A program made the translations under genes and the position numbers. A stretch of 64,000 nucleotides of DNA from Chrysaora quinquecirrha (taxonomy: Eukaryota; Cnidaria; Scyphozoa; Semaeostomeae; Pelagiidae). The notes under the pieces were generated by a model. The model was given only the letters and a program-made list of their open reading frames with translations, had not been told where the DNA came from and made no database searches. The stretch covers positions 297,053-361,052 of the forward strand of contig JACTAT010000144.1 in the NCBI GenBank assembly GCA_014526335.1, in the 5' to 3' direction. The stretch's first letter is position 1. Every line of letters starts with the position of its first letter. This document shows positions 22,956 through 36,300 of this stretch, piece by piece.

Positions 22956-24488
22956 TTAGCTTTCACTTTTTACTGTCTTGTTATCAGTCCCTTCATTTTC
23001 ATCTGGCACAACAATACTTTTTTCATCTACATCTGCTGCTGTTGCTTCCAGCGACTCATTTGCTGCTGATGCTTCCGATGCCACATTTGCTGCTGTTGCT
23101 TTCAATGCCTCCGCGTTATGCTTCTTAGAGTGTTTCAAAAGCCGAACTTTCTTATCAAACCTTTCCTTACACACATCACATTCAAACTTCTTCCTGCCAG
23201 TGTGTGTTAACTTGTGACGGTTGAGCTGTCTAATTGCACAGAATGATTGCCCGCAGGTATCACAGATCTGTGGTGCCTCATCTTTAAATGTCTTTTGATG
23301 AGCAACAAGTTGCCCTCTCTGTTTGAACCCCCTACCACAGGTCTCACACTGAAACCTTCCTCCTGTGTGGGTAACTTGATGTGCAACAAGCAGACTTAAC
23401 CTGCAAAACTCCTTATTACAGACATTACAGATGATCGGCTTATGCTCTACATCTACACTTTGATGCGTCTGTAGAGCTCCTCTTTGTTTGAACCCTCTTC
23501 CACAAACCTCACATAGAAATTTCCCTCCAGTGTGTGTAGTCTGATGGGACACCAATTTATTAAGCCTGCAGAACTCCTGATTACACACACCACAAATTAT
23601 TGGTTTATGTACGGCATCAATACTTTGGTGTGTCTTTAGATGATGTCTTGATTTGAATCTCTTTTTGCATATGTCACATTCAAATAACCCATCTGTATGG
23701 GTGCTTTTATGTGTAATAAAGTTGTCAAGCTTTGAGAATTCCATGTTGCAAACAGCACAAATATGAGGCCCATTTTCTATATGAAGGGTTTCATGTGCTA
23801 TTAAAGACCTTCTCAATTTGAATGATTTTCCACAAATATTGCAGCTAAATACCTTGCCATCTTCATGAATTTTAACATGGCTTGTCAGGTGGTATTTACA
23901 GCTAAAATACTGCCCACATGTTTTGCAATCAAAAATAGCTCCAGAGTGGGACTTTTGATGTGAAATGAGCTCTGATAAATCAGCAAACCGTTTGTCACAG
24001 ATGAAACAAATATTTGGTTTGTCACCCTGATGAAGTTTCTTGTGGCTGTCTAGTGCAGGTTTCTGGCTGAAGCCTCTCCCACATACTTCACACAAAAATG
24101 GCCGCTTCCCAGAGTGGATACGTTTATGAGAATCAAGCTCACTTTGTTTGGCAAAAGACTTGTCACACATATCACAAACCAACAATTTCATTTCTTCATT
24201 TTGAACTTCACTGTCCATCACAACATCCCCATTATCCAACATTGTGGGAGTGTTTTCATTAATCTGGGTCATCATGGACTTCTTTGCCACATCAATCAAT
24301 GCCTGATAATTTATCATATCAGTGCTTGAATTCACAAGAGTCAAATTCACATCAGAAACCTGGTTTAAAATATCCTGAAAATTTACAATTTGTGGCTGCC
24401 CAGGGTTTTCTTCAGAGAGAAGCTGCAAAGTCAAGTCAGAAAGTAGACATGATTTCTCTATATCTTGATTTTGCAAGCCTGTAGCCAT
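22956..24488 (-). CDS. C2H2 zinc-finger protein with 13 fingers, intronless
   Basis: Nuclear DNA-binding protein of 510 residues by inference from its fingers; target unknown. Residues 1-103 are acidic and finger-free (LLSDLTLQLLSEENPG). Thirteen consecutive C2H2 fingers follow from about 104 to 460, starting CDMCDKSFAKQSELDSHKRIH. Fingers 7 and 9 have stretched His spacing (HQSIDAVH, HQSVDVEH) and finger 11 lacks a normal last histidine. Fingers 8-11 look like a duplicated pair (CNQEFCRLNKL / CGRGFKQRGAL). Linkers are TGGKF, TDGLF or ENGPH instead of the classical TGEKP. No KRAB, SCAN, ZAD or BTB domain is visible. The tail (about 460-510) is Ala/Glu rich. The ATG at 24488 is the first in frame. 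I do not recognise a specific orthologue. Confidence 0.93.
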   Translation of the reverse strand: MATGLQNQDIEKSCLLSDLTLQLLSEENPGQPQIVNFQDILNQVSDVNLTLVNSSTDMINYQALIDVAKKSMMTQINENTPTMLDNGDVVMDSEVQNEEMKLLVCDMCDKSFAKQSELDSHKRIHSGKRPFLCEVCGRGFSQKPALDSHKKLHQGDKPNICFICDKRFADLSELISHQKSHSGAIFDCKTCGQYFSCKYHLTSHVKIHEDGKVFSCNICGKSFKLRRSLIAHETLHIENGPHICAVCNMEFSKLDNFITHKSTHTDGLFECDICKKRFKSRHHLKTHQSIDAVHKPIICGVCNQEFCRLNKLVSHQTTHTGGKFLCEVCGRGFKQRGALQTHQSVDVEHKPIICNVCNKEFCRLSLLVAHQVTHTGGRFQCETCGRGFKQRGQLVAHQKTFKDEAPQICDTCGQSFCAIRQLNRHKLTHTGRKKFECDVCKERFDKKVRLLKHSKKHNAEALKATAANVASEASAANESLEATAADVDEKSIVVPDENEGTDNKTVKSES

Positions 24489-25790
24489 CTCTAAACCATT
24501 TCTTCTAGTCTCAGCATTTTCTTCATTTTTGAGCTGTCAATGGCCATTTTAGTTGACAAGGAATGATTAATTTCTGAATTATTCCTAGTAGTTGTCTCCA
24601 TCTTGGTCTAAATTTGTATTTTGATAACATGAAGCAACCTAGAAGAAAGTTGGAATGGTAAAATTAAGCAAAACTGCAGAGTAAGGCATTTGCACATCCC
24701 AGTTTTCAAGAGAACAAAAGGCTTACACTAGGATACAGTAGAACAATAGAAAGGGGCTCTTGCAGACCTGAGATCCCATTGAAAACTGCCATAGTCTGCA
24801 TGCAATGCAAACTTGACAAATAAGAAATGCTAAGGAAGCTTTAAAACATGCTTTTCTTGATGAAATTATAGAAAAAACAAACGCCTATTTTTTTCAGGAA
24901 AACCCCACCTTTTGTCTCGATTAGAAAATTCTTGAATTGCTAAAAATTCCCTAAATTGTGAATATTCCCAAAAAAGTTTGGAAAAATCCTAATCCTAAAA
25001 AGCAAAAGAACTCTAATTTCATGAAGATAACAGAAGGGCAATTAATTCCCTTAAAACACTGAAGCGAAAAGGGCGCGTTTGTTCGTTATTTGTTGACACT
25101 TGCGGCCTGATATGGGTGGGCCTTTCCTGAAGTTTGCAGATATTTAGCATTTCTTAAACCAATTTATACCTGAATATTAACTACGAAGAGCAAGATTGAC
25201 TTGAAAATAAGAACTTCAACACTTGATTCGACAAGGTAGAGGCATCTAATCACATCTGCAGGCTACTAAAAACACATTTTCATCCAGAAGTTCCTGCAAC
25301 TGCAAGCACCTCTTCTCTTGTCACTTGTCAGCTATTGTCCCATTGTCCTGCATGTAATGACGCTCAAAGTGCGCAAGCGCAGCACCATTGGCTATTGATC
25401 AGTCTCTCCTTCAATAGGAGGTTGCAAGCATACCCCCCCCGGTTTGCTTATTTTCACTCAATATCCATTTATTTGTTTCTTATTTTCAATGTTTATTTTT
25501 ATTATATTAAACACAATCAATACCAAAGACGCATGAAATGCTAAAATTAAAATGAGAATATATTTTGACTTCAGTTTTTGAAGGAAACTGTTGAATTATT
25601 TTGCTTTTCCAACCCTATTCTTTTGGTAAGCCCCCCGGTTTGCTATACGTCATCTATTGTTCTAACGAATTCCCGCCAAAACATGGCTTCCATTGGGTGA
25701 GTAAAGGCTTCACAGTTGAACAACAAAAGCTGAATACGGAATAAAGTTTTGCAGGTTTTTTCACTTTTTCAAGCATAAATTCATCAAAAA
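24489..25790. promoter_or_regulatory. Shared divergent promoter region of zinc-finger and RBL genes
   Basis: Head-to-head spacing of 1.3 kb. Visible sites: NRF1-like TGCGCAAGCGCA (25370-25381), an inverted CCAAT box in ACCATTGGC (25384-25392), and an E2F-type TTCCCGCCAAAA (25670-25681). An ATGGCTTCC at 25683 opens a five-codon upstream ORF ending in TGA; the same GGGTGAGT could serve as a splice donor for a non-coding leader intron with acceptor TTTTTCAAG near 25769. Confidence 0.55.
25670..25681 (-). promoter_or_regulatory. E2F-binding site upstream of RBL
   Basis: Read on the minus strand it is TTTTGGCGGGAA, a canonical E2F element, 109 bp upstream of the RBL start codon. Vertebrate p107 is itself E2F-controlled, so feedback regulation is plausible. 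Sequence match seen; binding inferred. Confidence 0.65.
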
Positions 25791-28700
25791 ATGGCAGATT
25801 CAAATAGCTCTTCTGCCCAGGAATCAGATGAACCGTTAAAAGAAGTTTTTCTCGAGCTGTGTCATGGATTGAATTTGGACAGCGACAGCCAAGAAGCCGC
25901 TTGGGTCTCCTTCAAAAAAATCGACGAAAGTTATCTTTTGGAGGTAAAAATTTTTATGCTTGAGCTTTCTGTTTCATGATGTTTAAATTTGCGAAGAGAG
26001 TGTCGATTTCTATATTTCACTTTAAAATGATATCTAGGGCTCCTAAACAAAATGCTGGAGACGCTAGTCTATCTAGATATCAGAGAAAAGCCTGGGCTAG
26101 GCAGAGGCTAGGCCAAAATCCGTCTGTCCAATGACCCGACTGACGGTCTTTTGGCTTTATCGGGTAACCGCCCCGACGCCAAGACTATTTGGAATCGCAA
26201 TTTTTATGGTCAATTCCCGTTGAGACTGCAGCCTGTTTACATATCCAAATGCTATTGAGGTATTTTGTATTGAGGAAAAAACAACACCTGGTAGATATAT
26301 TGAGTGGGGGGGGGGGGGGAGGAGGAAAAATGGCATTTTTTGGGTAATGCTGATGATGATTATTATGATTATGGCTATGATTATGATGATAACAGGTCAA
26401 CTTGCACCACTTCCAACTCAACCTCCAGACTGGAAAGTTTGCTCCGCACCTGCAAGATATTGCCCGCGCAGCTCTGTTCTGGTTTTCTAAAATTGGCCAC
26501 ACAGTTTGCATAAACAATAGAAGAACAATAGGTCATGTGACCTTTCTATTGTTTTTTCAACATGCAAAACGCACATGGCAAATTTAGGCCATTACAACTT
26601 GCCTGCGAAAAAGTCAAACTTTCCATTCTGGCTCAACCCACCTTTACATGGTCAAGTTGGAACTCTTTCAAGTTATGTCACCCCAAATGTCATCAGTGAA
26701 ACTTAAAACTGTATCAGCCCCCCAAATTATGTCACCCCATAAACTTAAAACTATGTTGCCCCCCCCCAAATTATGTCACCCCCTAACTTAAAAATTGTAT
26801 GTTGCCATAAAGAACAAACCATGTAAATCTGCTTTCATTTATAGTTCAGTGGGTAATTTGCCTTTTGAGGTGGGGCAAGTTTGCTTCTGAGGTGGGGCAA
26901 TTTGACTTCTATTTTGGGGTGAGTTTGCTACAAAATAAGGTGAGTTGATTTTGATAGTGGGGCAAGTTGACCGGGGGGAGTTAGAGATTGGGCAAGTTGG
27001 AAGTGGTGCCAGTTTTCTATAAACCATTATGATGATGCTTATGACTATGATTGCATATTTCCCCTGCAAGCAACATGGTAACTAATCTTGCCTAGCATCT
27101 CTAACAATGTTGCTCTTTTCTACTTCTGGGAATTGATGTTTCTTTTTTTGCAGGGTGAGAAATTGCATTGGGTTTGTTGTGCATTATATGTTGCATGCAG
27201 AGAAACATCTGTGCAAACAGCTGATAAGGAGAAAACAATTGAAGGAAATGGTGTATCACTAGTTTCATTACTAAAGAAAACAAAACTAAGGTATGCAAAT
27301 AGTTATTCATATTCATTGCAAAGTTTTTTGCTTATTCTTGGAAAAGTGTGTACTTTGAGGGAAGAGTGTGTCTCAAATGTAGCACGCCAGTACTGAGTGG
27401 TGTAACTCCTGTAGAGGGTGTGTGTATACATGTGCATCCGAGAAGCCAACCACCTCCACCCCCTCTTATAGTACCAATATGATCATTTCCTTAATAACGT
27501 TTGGATTTTAATGGTGGTTACAGGGGTTAATAGGTCTTTGGCCTTGTATTTCCCTTACAATTTATATTATTATTATTATATTATTATTAAAAAAAAAAAA
27601 ACTCCTCACAAGTGCTGCCTTCAGGAACTCCAAGGAATTCTTGCTTTGAGAATTAGTAAAAATATTTGAAAAGGAACAAGGCAAAACGGCACAGAGAGAA
27701 CAACAAAAAATCCCATAAAGCACCCCATAAATAGATTATCATATGGGGGGATGCCATCGGAGTGCCCATGGCCATACCTTGCTCCTATAAGTATGTATTG
27801 ATTTGTTGTTATAGGAAACATAAATATAAAATTTCAATTATCTCTTTTCAGTCTTCTACAATTTTTCCAAAAGATGAAAAAATGGCTTGACATGGCAAAC
27901 CTTGGACAAAAATTCAGAGAAAGGATAGATCTGCTTGAAAGAAATTACAATGTTTCTAGCATCGTTTTCAAGAAGGTTGAAAGAATATTTTATGAAATTT
28001 TCAGAGTTGTTGAGGACACACCAGGCAGAGCATCAAAAGGAAGAGCCAGAAAGTAGGTTTTATTTTCAAGAATTTTATAAAATTTCTAATAGTTTTAGAT
28101 TCACTCTGTGCCAGGGGCGTCGCCAAAGGGGGGGTACAGGGGGCACTGTTCCCCCCAATGTTGCAAAGTCGGCACAAAGAAGGTTTTTTTGGCAAAAGAT
28201 GACATCGGTCTGGAGATTTGGGATTTCTCTTGTTTGGCATTTTTCAATAAAATGCGTAGAAGCTCGGTTCCAATAATAGAAATTTCATTAAATAGGAGCA
28301 TGATTAGAGTACTTAAACGAGAAATAATATTGAATATCTGCGTCGGTTTTAGTATCTATCTTCGAAGCTTATACAGTACATACAGTACTGTATAAGGTTA
28401 AGTTCTGCATGAGTTGGCTTGTTCAAATGACATGTAAAATCTTTGGGAAAAGATCGATGAAATGAATAAATCAACCACAACATGCAATCAAAAAAGAAGA
28501 AAGTTAGATTCTTGAAGAAGAAAAGAGTTAGAGTCTTGTTTTTTTTAAATTAAAATTCATGTTGATGATCGGAAAAAGCATAATGAAAAAAATGGGCGTG
28601 GCTGCAAAAGCCACGCCTTTCTGGCGGCAAATTTTAACTCTGTGCCCCCCTAAAAATTTTTTGTTGCTCCGCCCCTGCTCTGTGCCTTTTAAGGATGCGT

Positions 28701-31700
28701 TCTTTTGGAGAGAAGCAAGAGTTTCATTTCGAAATCGTACCGTTCTTTTCATTGCAGCAGCCAAGCTACTTCTATAGTATCTCGTGACCAAATCAAGCAA
28801 ATCGCTTTAGTGTTGCTTCATGTTTAGCCGCCTTTGGAAACATGCCGAATAAAAAGTCATGCGCGACATGTCTCCTAGTGTTGCTCAGCTTTTATCAGAG
28901 AAAACGATCTTAAGAATTGCAATAATTCCTTTTTTCTTAGGAAACAATCCTGCACTGTCACAGACCTTTTAACTTTTGCTGGACACTGTATATCAGAGCA
29001 AAAGGTTAGTGTTCAACTTAACTTAGAAATCAATCAAATTATCTCATTTATAACAATCTTAGTAACTCACTCATCGTAACAAACCAACTAATAAAAGTAT
29101 AGCTAGCTTGCTAATCAACTAACTAAATAACTAACCATCTAGGTAACAAACTATCTCACTAATTATCTAACTTACTAACGTAAACTAACTTAACCAAGTA
29201 ACTAACTGACTAACTAACTATCTATTTAATTAACTAACTAACTAACTAATTAACTACCTAACTAACTACTTAACTAACTAACTAACTAACTAACTTACTA
29301 ACTAACTGATTGACTGACTGACAAACTTAATAACTAACTAACCATCTAACTAACTAACTAACATAAACTAGCTTAACCAAGTAACTAACTGACCAACTAA
29401 CTATCTATTTGATTAACTAACGAACTAACTAACTAACTTACTAACTAACTAACTAACTAACTAACTTACTAACTAATTAACTAACTAATTACCTTAACTA
29501 ACTAATTAGCAAGCGAACAAACCAACAAAAATCTGAATTACTAACTAAGTAACTATTCAACTAATTACGTAAATCTCTACTTAACAAACTAAGCGAACTG
29601 CATATCTAATTTACTAAGAAAGTAGCTAGCTAACAAACCAATTATCTGTTTAACTAACTTACTAACATATACTTGCTAACAAGCGAACTGGCTATCTACT
29701 TAACTAATGAAAATCCTAGCAAACTAACTTTTCCACCAATTAACTTAATAACTAACAGATTAACTAACTAATTATATGATTAACTATTCCACTAACTAAC
29801 TAGCGTAATAACTAACAAACAAACTTACTGCAAACTAGTAACATTCTCACGTACTAACGAACTAACAACCTAACTAATTTACCTACTAAGTAACTAATGA
29901 TTTAACTTGCTTTTAAACGATAGCTAGCTAAATAAACAACCAACTAACTTTTTTACTAAATGACTAACAGACTAACAAACTAAATATCTAACTGTCCAAC
30001 TAACTAAGTAACTAGCTGATTGATTAACAAAAAACCACTTGAATACCCAACTGACCAACTAACCAGCAAACTAAATGGCTAACTGAAACTAAACTTACTG
30101 ACTAGCTAATTTACGAACTAGCTATCTAAAAAAAACCACTAAACAGCTAACTTACTAACTAAAAAAACAACAAGGCAATAAACAATAAATCTAATGAACT
30201 AACTATCTAACTAACCAGCAAACTACATGACTAACTAACAAACTAACTAACTAACAACTAACTAACTAACCAACTAACTAACTAACTAACGTACTAACTA
30301 ACTAACTAACTAACTAACTAAGTAGCTAGCTAGCCAACGAACTAACTACGTAACACGCTAACATGCTAACAAACGAACTACTTAACTAACTAACCCAACT
30401 AGCTAACAAACTAACGAACTAAATAGCTATCTGTAACTAACTTACCATCTAATTAACTAAATATCTAACTAACTAAATAACTTACTAACTAATTTACACA
30501 TTATTTTCTGAAACTGAGGCATTCATTAGTTTCAGTTAAACTAGCGATTTGTAAACTTTTGTTTTTTAGCTTTTTTTATCTTACATTACAGGCAATTTTC
30601 CTGCCATAAGTGATGACCTTGTTAATTCATATCATCTACTTCTTTGCTGTTTGGATCTCATGTTTATCAATGTGCTCATGTCAAAAGGAAGAAGGGATTT
30701 ATTAAATCCTAAATTTCAAGGTAACCTGCAAAATATATCTTTAACTTGCTTTCTTACTTTCGTACTAGCAAGCGAACTGCCTTTTACTTGACAAAATAAA
30801 ATAATAGCAAAATAACTTTTCAACCAACTAACTAAATAAATAAATAATGGATTAACTAACTAACTAAGTAACTAAGCATCAATCTTACAACCAATCAGAT
30901 TTCATCGAACACAATGCAAAAAACTTTTTGTATATACTGTAATTAAATCTATTCGTTAATCACTCTGTGAAGAAGCCTTGCTTGGCAAGGCAAAATGTGA
31001 GTACAAAAAGAAAGTTTTCTTTCGTCTCTCTTGCGACGCGGTGTTTCTGCTTTATTTTATAATTAAATAGTATTTGCTACTGATTAAACAAGCCCTGTTT
31101 TTATTACAGTTATTAAACTTTTGGTATAGCTAAATTTAACTTTATCACGACGCTCTTATTCCGTATAATGAAAAAAAAATACGAAGATTCCCTCAACTCA
31201 ATATGGCCCTTGCCATATGATGAAACGTTGTTTGCTAAACATTTGAGATTTGATCTTCAATTAATGTTTGACTGTTTAGCCATGTTACCAAAGATTGCTT
31301 GACAAATATTGTTTGCATCAAGGAAGAATGTTTTGAACGTTTATAAAGACTCTGCTTGTCAAGCAATGTTTTGTGACGTAACCAAACGTTCAAACATTGT
31401 TGATAAGCGAATTTCAGATTTTTGACAAAAAATGCTTAATCGTTAGGCCAGGGGCTTATAATGCCTTGTCCTCTGTTTATTCTGATGTACTTATTTGTAG
31501 GTCTGCCTGAAGATTATATGAATAAAGACTTCGGTATAGATGAAACGCCTTCTTCAATTGAAATTATCTGTAAACGACATGATGGTATGTTTTCTTTCTT
31601 AATGCAGTTCATTTAGCTATTTATTTTTCTTCTTTAAGTAGTCATTTATTTGCACATTAGTATCGAACTTGAGTCACGTAACAAACAATCTTTTGTCCAA

Positions 31701-33381
31701 GATTATCTACAAAGTTTTAATAACTCTGAACGCATATTCGTAGTGCGCTTTTAATTTTGTAGACTTCAAAATTGTATTCTTTTGGCATGCACGGCGTATT
31801 TGGAGGCTTCTAATAACCTTTCGCTTTTGAAGTTGGATAGTTTCAAAAACTTTGCCGAAAATTCGACCTTCATGATAGTCTCTGCGATTTTCAGATTTAT
31901 TCTGAAACATTTTCAAACATTTTCAAACATTTTGAAACACTTTAAAGCATGTGAAAACATTTTCAAAACATTTTGAAAGGCTTTGAAACACTTTTAAACA
32001 TTTTTACTCTCCAGATAATCCTGCTTTCAAGTCTCTGCGATTTTCAGAATTCAGAATCAGTTTGAAACACTTCGAAACATGTGAAAACATTTTTGAATTA
32101 TTTTGAAACATTGTGAAACATTTTAAAACATTTTAAAACACTTTGAAACACTTTTACTTTGTAGATAATCCTGCTTTCAAGATAGTCTCTGCGATTTTCA
32201 GAATTCAGAATCATTTTGAAACACTTTAAAACATGTGAAAACATTTCGCATCATGTAAAACATTTTGAAACATTTTAAAACATTTTATTGAGAACCCAAG
32301 AAAAAACATACCTCATCTTTCTTTCTTTTTTAGGTATTGTTATTGAATCAAAGGAAATAAATGAACATTACTGGAAACCATTTATTCGCAAGTTATTCAC
32401 AGATCAGGTAACTGCTACTAATTTATCCCAAAGCATGATCAAAATGTTTCTCAAACAAACACATTATTTCAGGCCTCTTTAACATAATACCGGATAGCTT
32501 ACCTAAAAAGCGGAGTGGTCCGATTCCTGAAGCATTTAACGTCCGATAGCTCTGGCATGGTGCAAACACCACTCCTGTCCGATACGAGACTGGAGATGCC
32601 CGAAAGCTATCTGGTTTAGTGTAAACAGGGCCTTTGCGATGCTTGTTTCTTTCTTATATAGAATGATTGCCATTAACCTTAAGCCTATTATAAACGACGT
32701 CCTATATCAGAAAATCATTTATGTTCAGTCAACGAGCTATTTTTTACAGGTCTTGAAAGGCAATACTGAAAACCTTACTGGTTTGATTGACGCTGGAAAC
32801 TTTGAATACAATGTGTAAGTAATTGTTTTTCTACGTAATTATGATTATGATTATACTGCCACCTTGTGATTATGTTTATGATTATGAGATTGATAAATAT
32901 GATGATTGTGCTGATTATGATGACGATGATGTTGATGATGACGATGATGATGATGATGATGATGATGATTTTAATCGGGAGTCCTACGTTCTTGAGCTAC
33001 GGGAACCTTAAATGCGTTATGCTCCTGTGGTGATGATAAAGATAATGACGATGATTTTGATTATGATGACGGTGACGATTTTCATTATTAGTATCATGGT
33101 GATGGCGGTGATGATTATGATGATGATAATGATGATATTGATGGTGATGATTTTGATTGTTATTATCATGATGACGATGATGGTGATGATTGTGATAATG
33201 ATTTTGTGATGATAGGGTAATTTCTTTGCAGGAAACATTTAAATCAAGATTACGAAGAACATGTTTTATTAACTGGCGATCTTGACGAGAGAGTGTTTTT
33301 AGGAGATGATGCAAATAATGAAACTGCCACTCCTTCTAAATTAAATCAGTCAAATTCTGCAGATTTTGATGAGATTGCAAG
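25791..33381 (+). CDS. RBL exons 1-9: N-terminal domain
   Basis: Exons 25791-25943, 27154-27290, 27852-28052, 28941-29004, 30592-30720, 31501-31584, 32334-32407, 32750-32814, 33232-33381. They encode the N-terminal cyclin-like domain (VSLVSLLKKTKLR, NVSSIVFKKVERIF, DDLVNSYHLLLCCLDLMF) and the HVLLTGDLDERVFLGDD segment conserved in p107/p130. Exon 4 ends in phase 0 (CAAAAG, GTTAGT donor) but exon 5 needs one preceding base (GGC AAT TTT). One G appears to be missing at the TTACAG acceptor. Confidence 0.93.
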
Positions 33382-36300
33382 GTAAACACATTTGCTTCTT
33401 TCACTCCAGCTAAATTCAAGCTTTCGAAGGGCCGTTTATTTAATTTTAATGTAAAACAACATTTGTAAACGAATTTTTAAGGGAGGTGAAACAATAAAGC
33501 ATCTGGAATAGACAGTGAAAAAGCATCTTAGCAGAGGCGCTTTAAACGCTTGTTGCATGCATTTCTAGTATCTATTGCTTTGTAATGCTCCTGTTTCACT
33601 TGTCTCACTCGCCACATGTCAGTGGCTTTCTATGTTATTCCAAAACAAAGCGCTGCATCCCCGCCTTCAGTCCATTCTTTGTTCCGAGGTCAGTGAGAAG
33701 CTGAACAGGACATCCTTCAATTTCATCCACTATTTAAAGGTAGTAGGCACCTAAATATTGAGCCTATATTTTGAGGAAGATCATTTGCCTCGATTGTGTA
33801 AAGCAAGATCATCTTTCTGCTCTTTCCAAAAATTAATAGATCCATGGATAGGAAACCCATAAGGTTTCAACTTGTCATATGTATCAGTGCTGAACATCAT
33901 TTTTGCACATTTTTGAGAAGCTAGGATCTGAATTAGACAATTCCTCGCCCGACTCCTCGCCACAAGCATTGTAAATAATCCAGCAGATAGAAGCATAATT
34001 TGTGTTTCTCCTTTGACAATGAACCTTGACTGTCATACACTCAATAAACCTCCCTTTTATAGGTCCCATCTTCGAAGAAATTTACAAGATAATTTCGATC
34101 GAGTGAGTATAAATCCAAAGACATTTTAAACTAAACTAGACTACGACTAGAAAATATCTATCTTTTGATATTGTTGTTATTATTGTTGTCGTTTTTGCTG
34201 TTTTGTTGTTGAAACCATTAAACTACATGTTTTTACTTATTTAATTGTCAATCTGTTCGTCTTCTTCCAGACCTCGCTTGCCCCACTGACCCCTTTAACT
34301 GGTCGAAGATATCTAAAAGAGAAAGATCATGCAGGGTAAGTGGGCAATAGTGCCCCCGACGATTAATAGCACCTGTCTATTTAACGCCACTACGATAAAC
34401 AAGCCCTTTATTTCTCCTTGGCTTTAATTATTTAATAGACGCATCCATCTTTTGAACGCACCCTCTTAAAGGGTCCATTTAATCGAATCATCAGAGCATG
34501 TTTTCAACGAGGTTAGAAAATCAAGACTGTTATGGATTTCTGAAAGAAGTTAGAAAAGAGGCGTTCTTATTTCTGTGTTTATCTTTCCTTCTCACATCAA
34601 ATTTACCAATAGCCTTCATGATGTTTCAATTCTGAATTCATATTTTGCACCTTTAGCTAGTAATGAATAGTCTTGATGCAAAGAAGTGATTTCAAAATTA
34701 ATGTCTTTCTCTTTATGCAGGTTTACTCCAATATCGTCTGCGACTCAGTCAGTCAGTCGATTGCAGAATCATCTTGTTGGTTATAAAGCATCAGCTAGTG
34801 AATCTCTTATTGCCTTGTTTGAGTAAGCAATGTCTTAAAATTTGATCCTTGTTGTCTGACCTCATTCATGTTACCAGATCTATTATATCTCTGGGTTTAA
34901 CTTCCTCCTTTCTCAACTTGGTCTGTTTCTGAAGTTTATGCTGTGGGAGTGTCAGACGAAAAAAGCTTTTAAGTATGTTCAAAAATGTGTATTTAAATTT
35001 TGAAATTTTGCACTGCCCAATGAAATTTCATACAGTATTGTCTGGTTGTGACGTACGTATTCGCTTATAAGTTACTTTCGGATAAAGAGTACCTGTCACG
35101 TCCCCCCGAGCAACAGAGCAAAAGAAAAATACCTTGCTTATAAAGCCATTCCTTATGAAAAATGCGTTCTTTGTGGCAAGAACCTAGATCGTGATTGATG
35201 ATTACGGTACAGATCTCATTATGTTAGCACCTAAACATGCTGCATTCAGAAGGTAAGGTTCTCCATTGTGGATTTTCTACTGTATAATGAAACAAGTGTA
35301 ACTCACAGAAACGTCTTTTTAGGCAATGCCAGAAAAATCCCAAAGAGAAATTAGATAAACTCGTTCAGCAGTTGGGAGAGACTTTTTCAAATGCCTATAC
35401 TCAGGTAAAAACTGAATTGAATCTATTTTTCATTCACTTCATTTCAAACCATTCGGTATAATAAATTAAGTATGTACTATAGTTCCAATTTTTTCATTTG
35501 AAACGGAGCTTCTTGTTTTAGCAATTACCCCTTTTCTCTTTCAGCGATCGTCTGACCGGTCTGTTCCACCATGCTCTACCTCTGAATTCGCGAAAAATCG
35601 CTTGACGCTGGCCCTTGTTCTATTCTACAAGGTAAACTTTAGTTCTTAATTTCTATACTTTTTATTGAGTTTTTGAGCAATTAAAATCAAAAGGAAAATT
35701 AAAATCGAATAAGGAGTTCAGGGAAAGCTGTGGTACCAGTGTTTTTGTCGCTACGAAAGGTGTCATGGAAGAGTCATGCATTATTCATACTTTATAATAT
35801 AATAATATAAATGTTAAGGGAATAAGAAGGTCAAAGACCTATAAAACCCTGTTGGTTACATAAAACACTACAACTAAACGACTTCAACTAAAATTATATC
35901 TACTAGCAATATTGATTCTGTCATAAAACCTTTCGAATTGTTCTACAGTTGTACAGTTAATGGCTTCACTGGGCAATGCATTCCAGTCATTGATAACTCT
36001 TTGAGTGAAGAACAGTTTTCTAATATTTGAGTTACATCGCTTTTTGAATAGCTTTTGTAACAGTCAGTGTCTAATAGGAGTTGCTGAGAAAGGAATGATA
36101 CTAGAAAGGAAAGAAATATAGTAGCTCAGAATATTAGAATGAAAGTGAAATTAACTATAAATGAACGTTATACCAATATTTTAGTCAAACCTATTGTTGG
36201 AGTATCAAGATCAACCACTTAAGAACACATTCTTCCACACTTAAAAATTGATGAAGAATAGAGCTTCCGTCATTTAACGAGAATTAAGACAAAAAAATTT

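Noticed and set aside
29020..30500. (CTAA)n array as interstitial telomere
   Set aside because: Animal telomeres in this range are TTAGGG; the tetranucleotide TTAG does not match.
33012..33314. Open frames of up to 105 codons, His/Asn- or Ile/Met-rich
   Set aside because: Low-complexity shadows of the GAT array between RBL exons 8 and 9.
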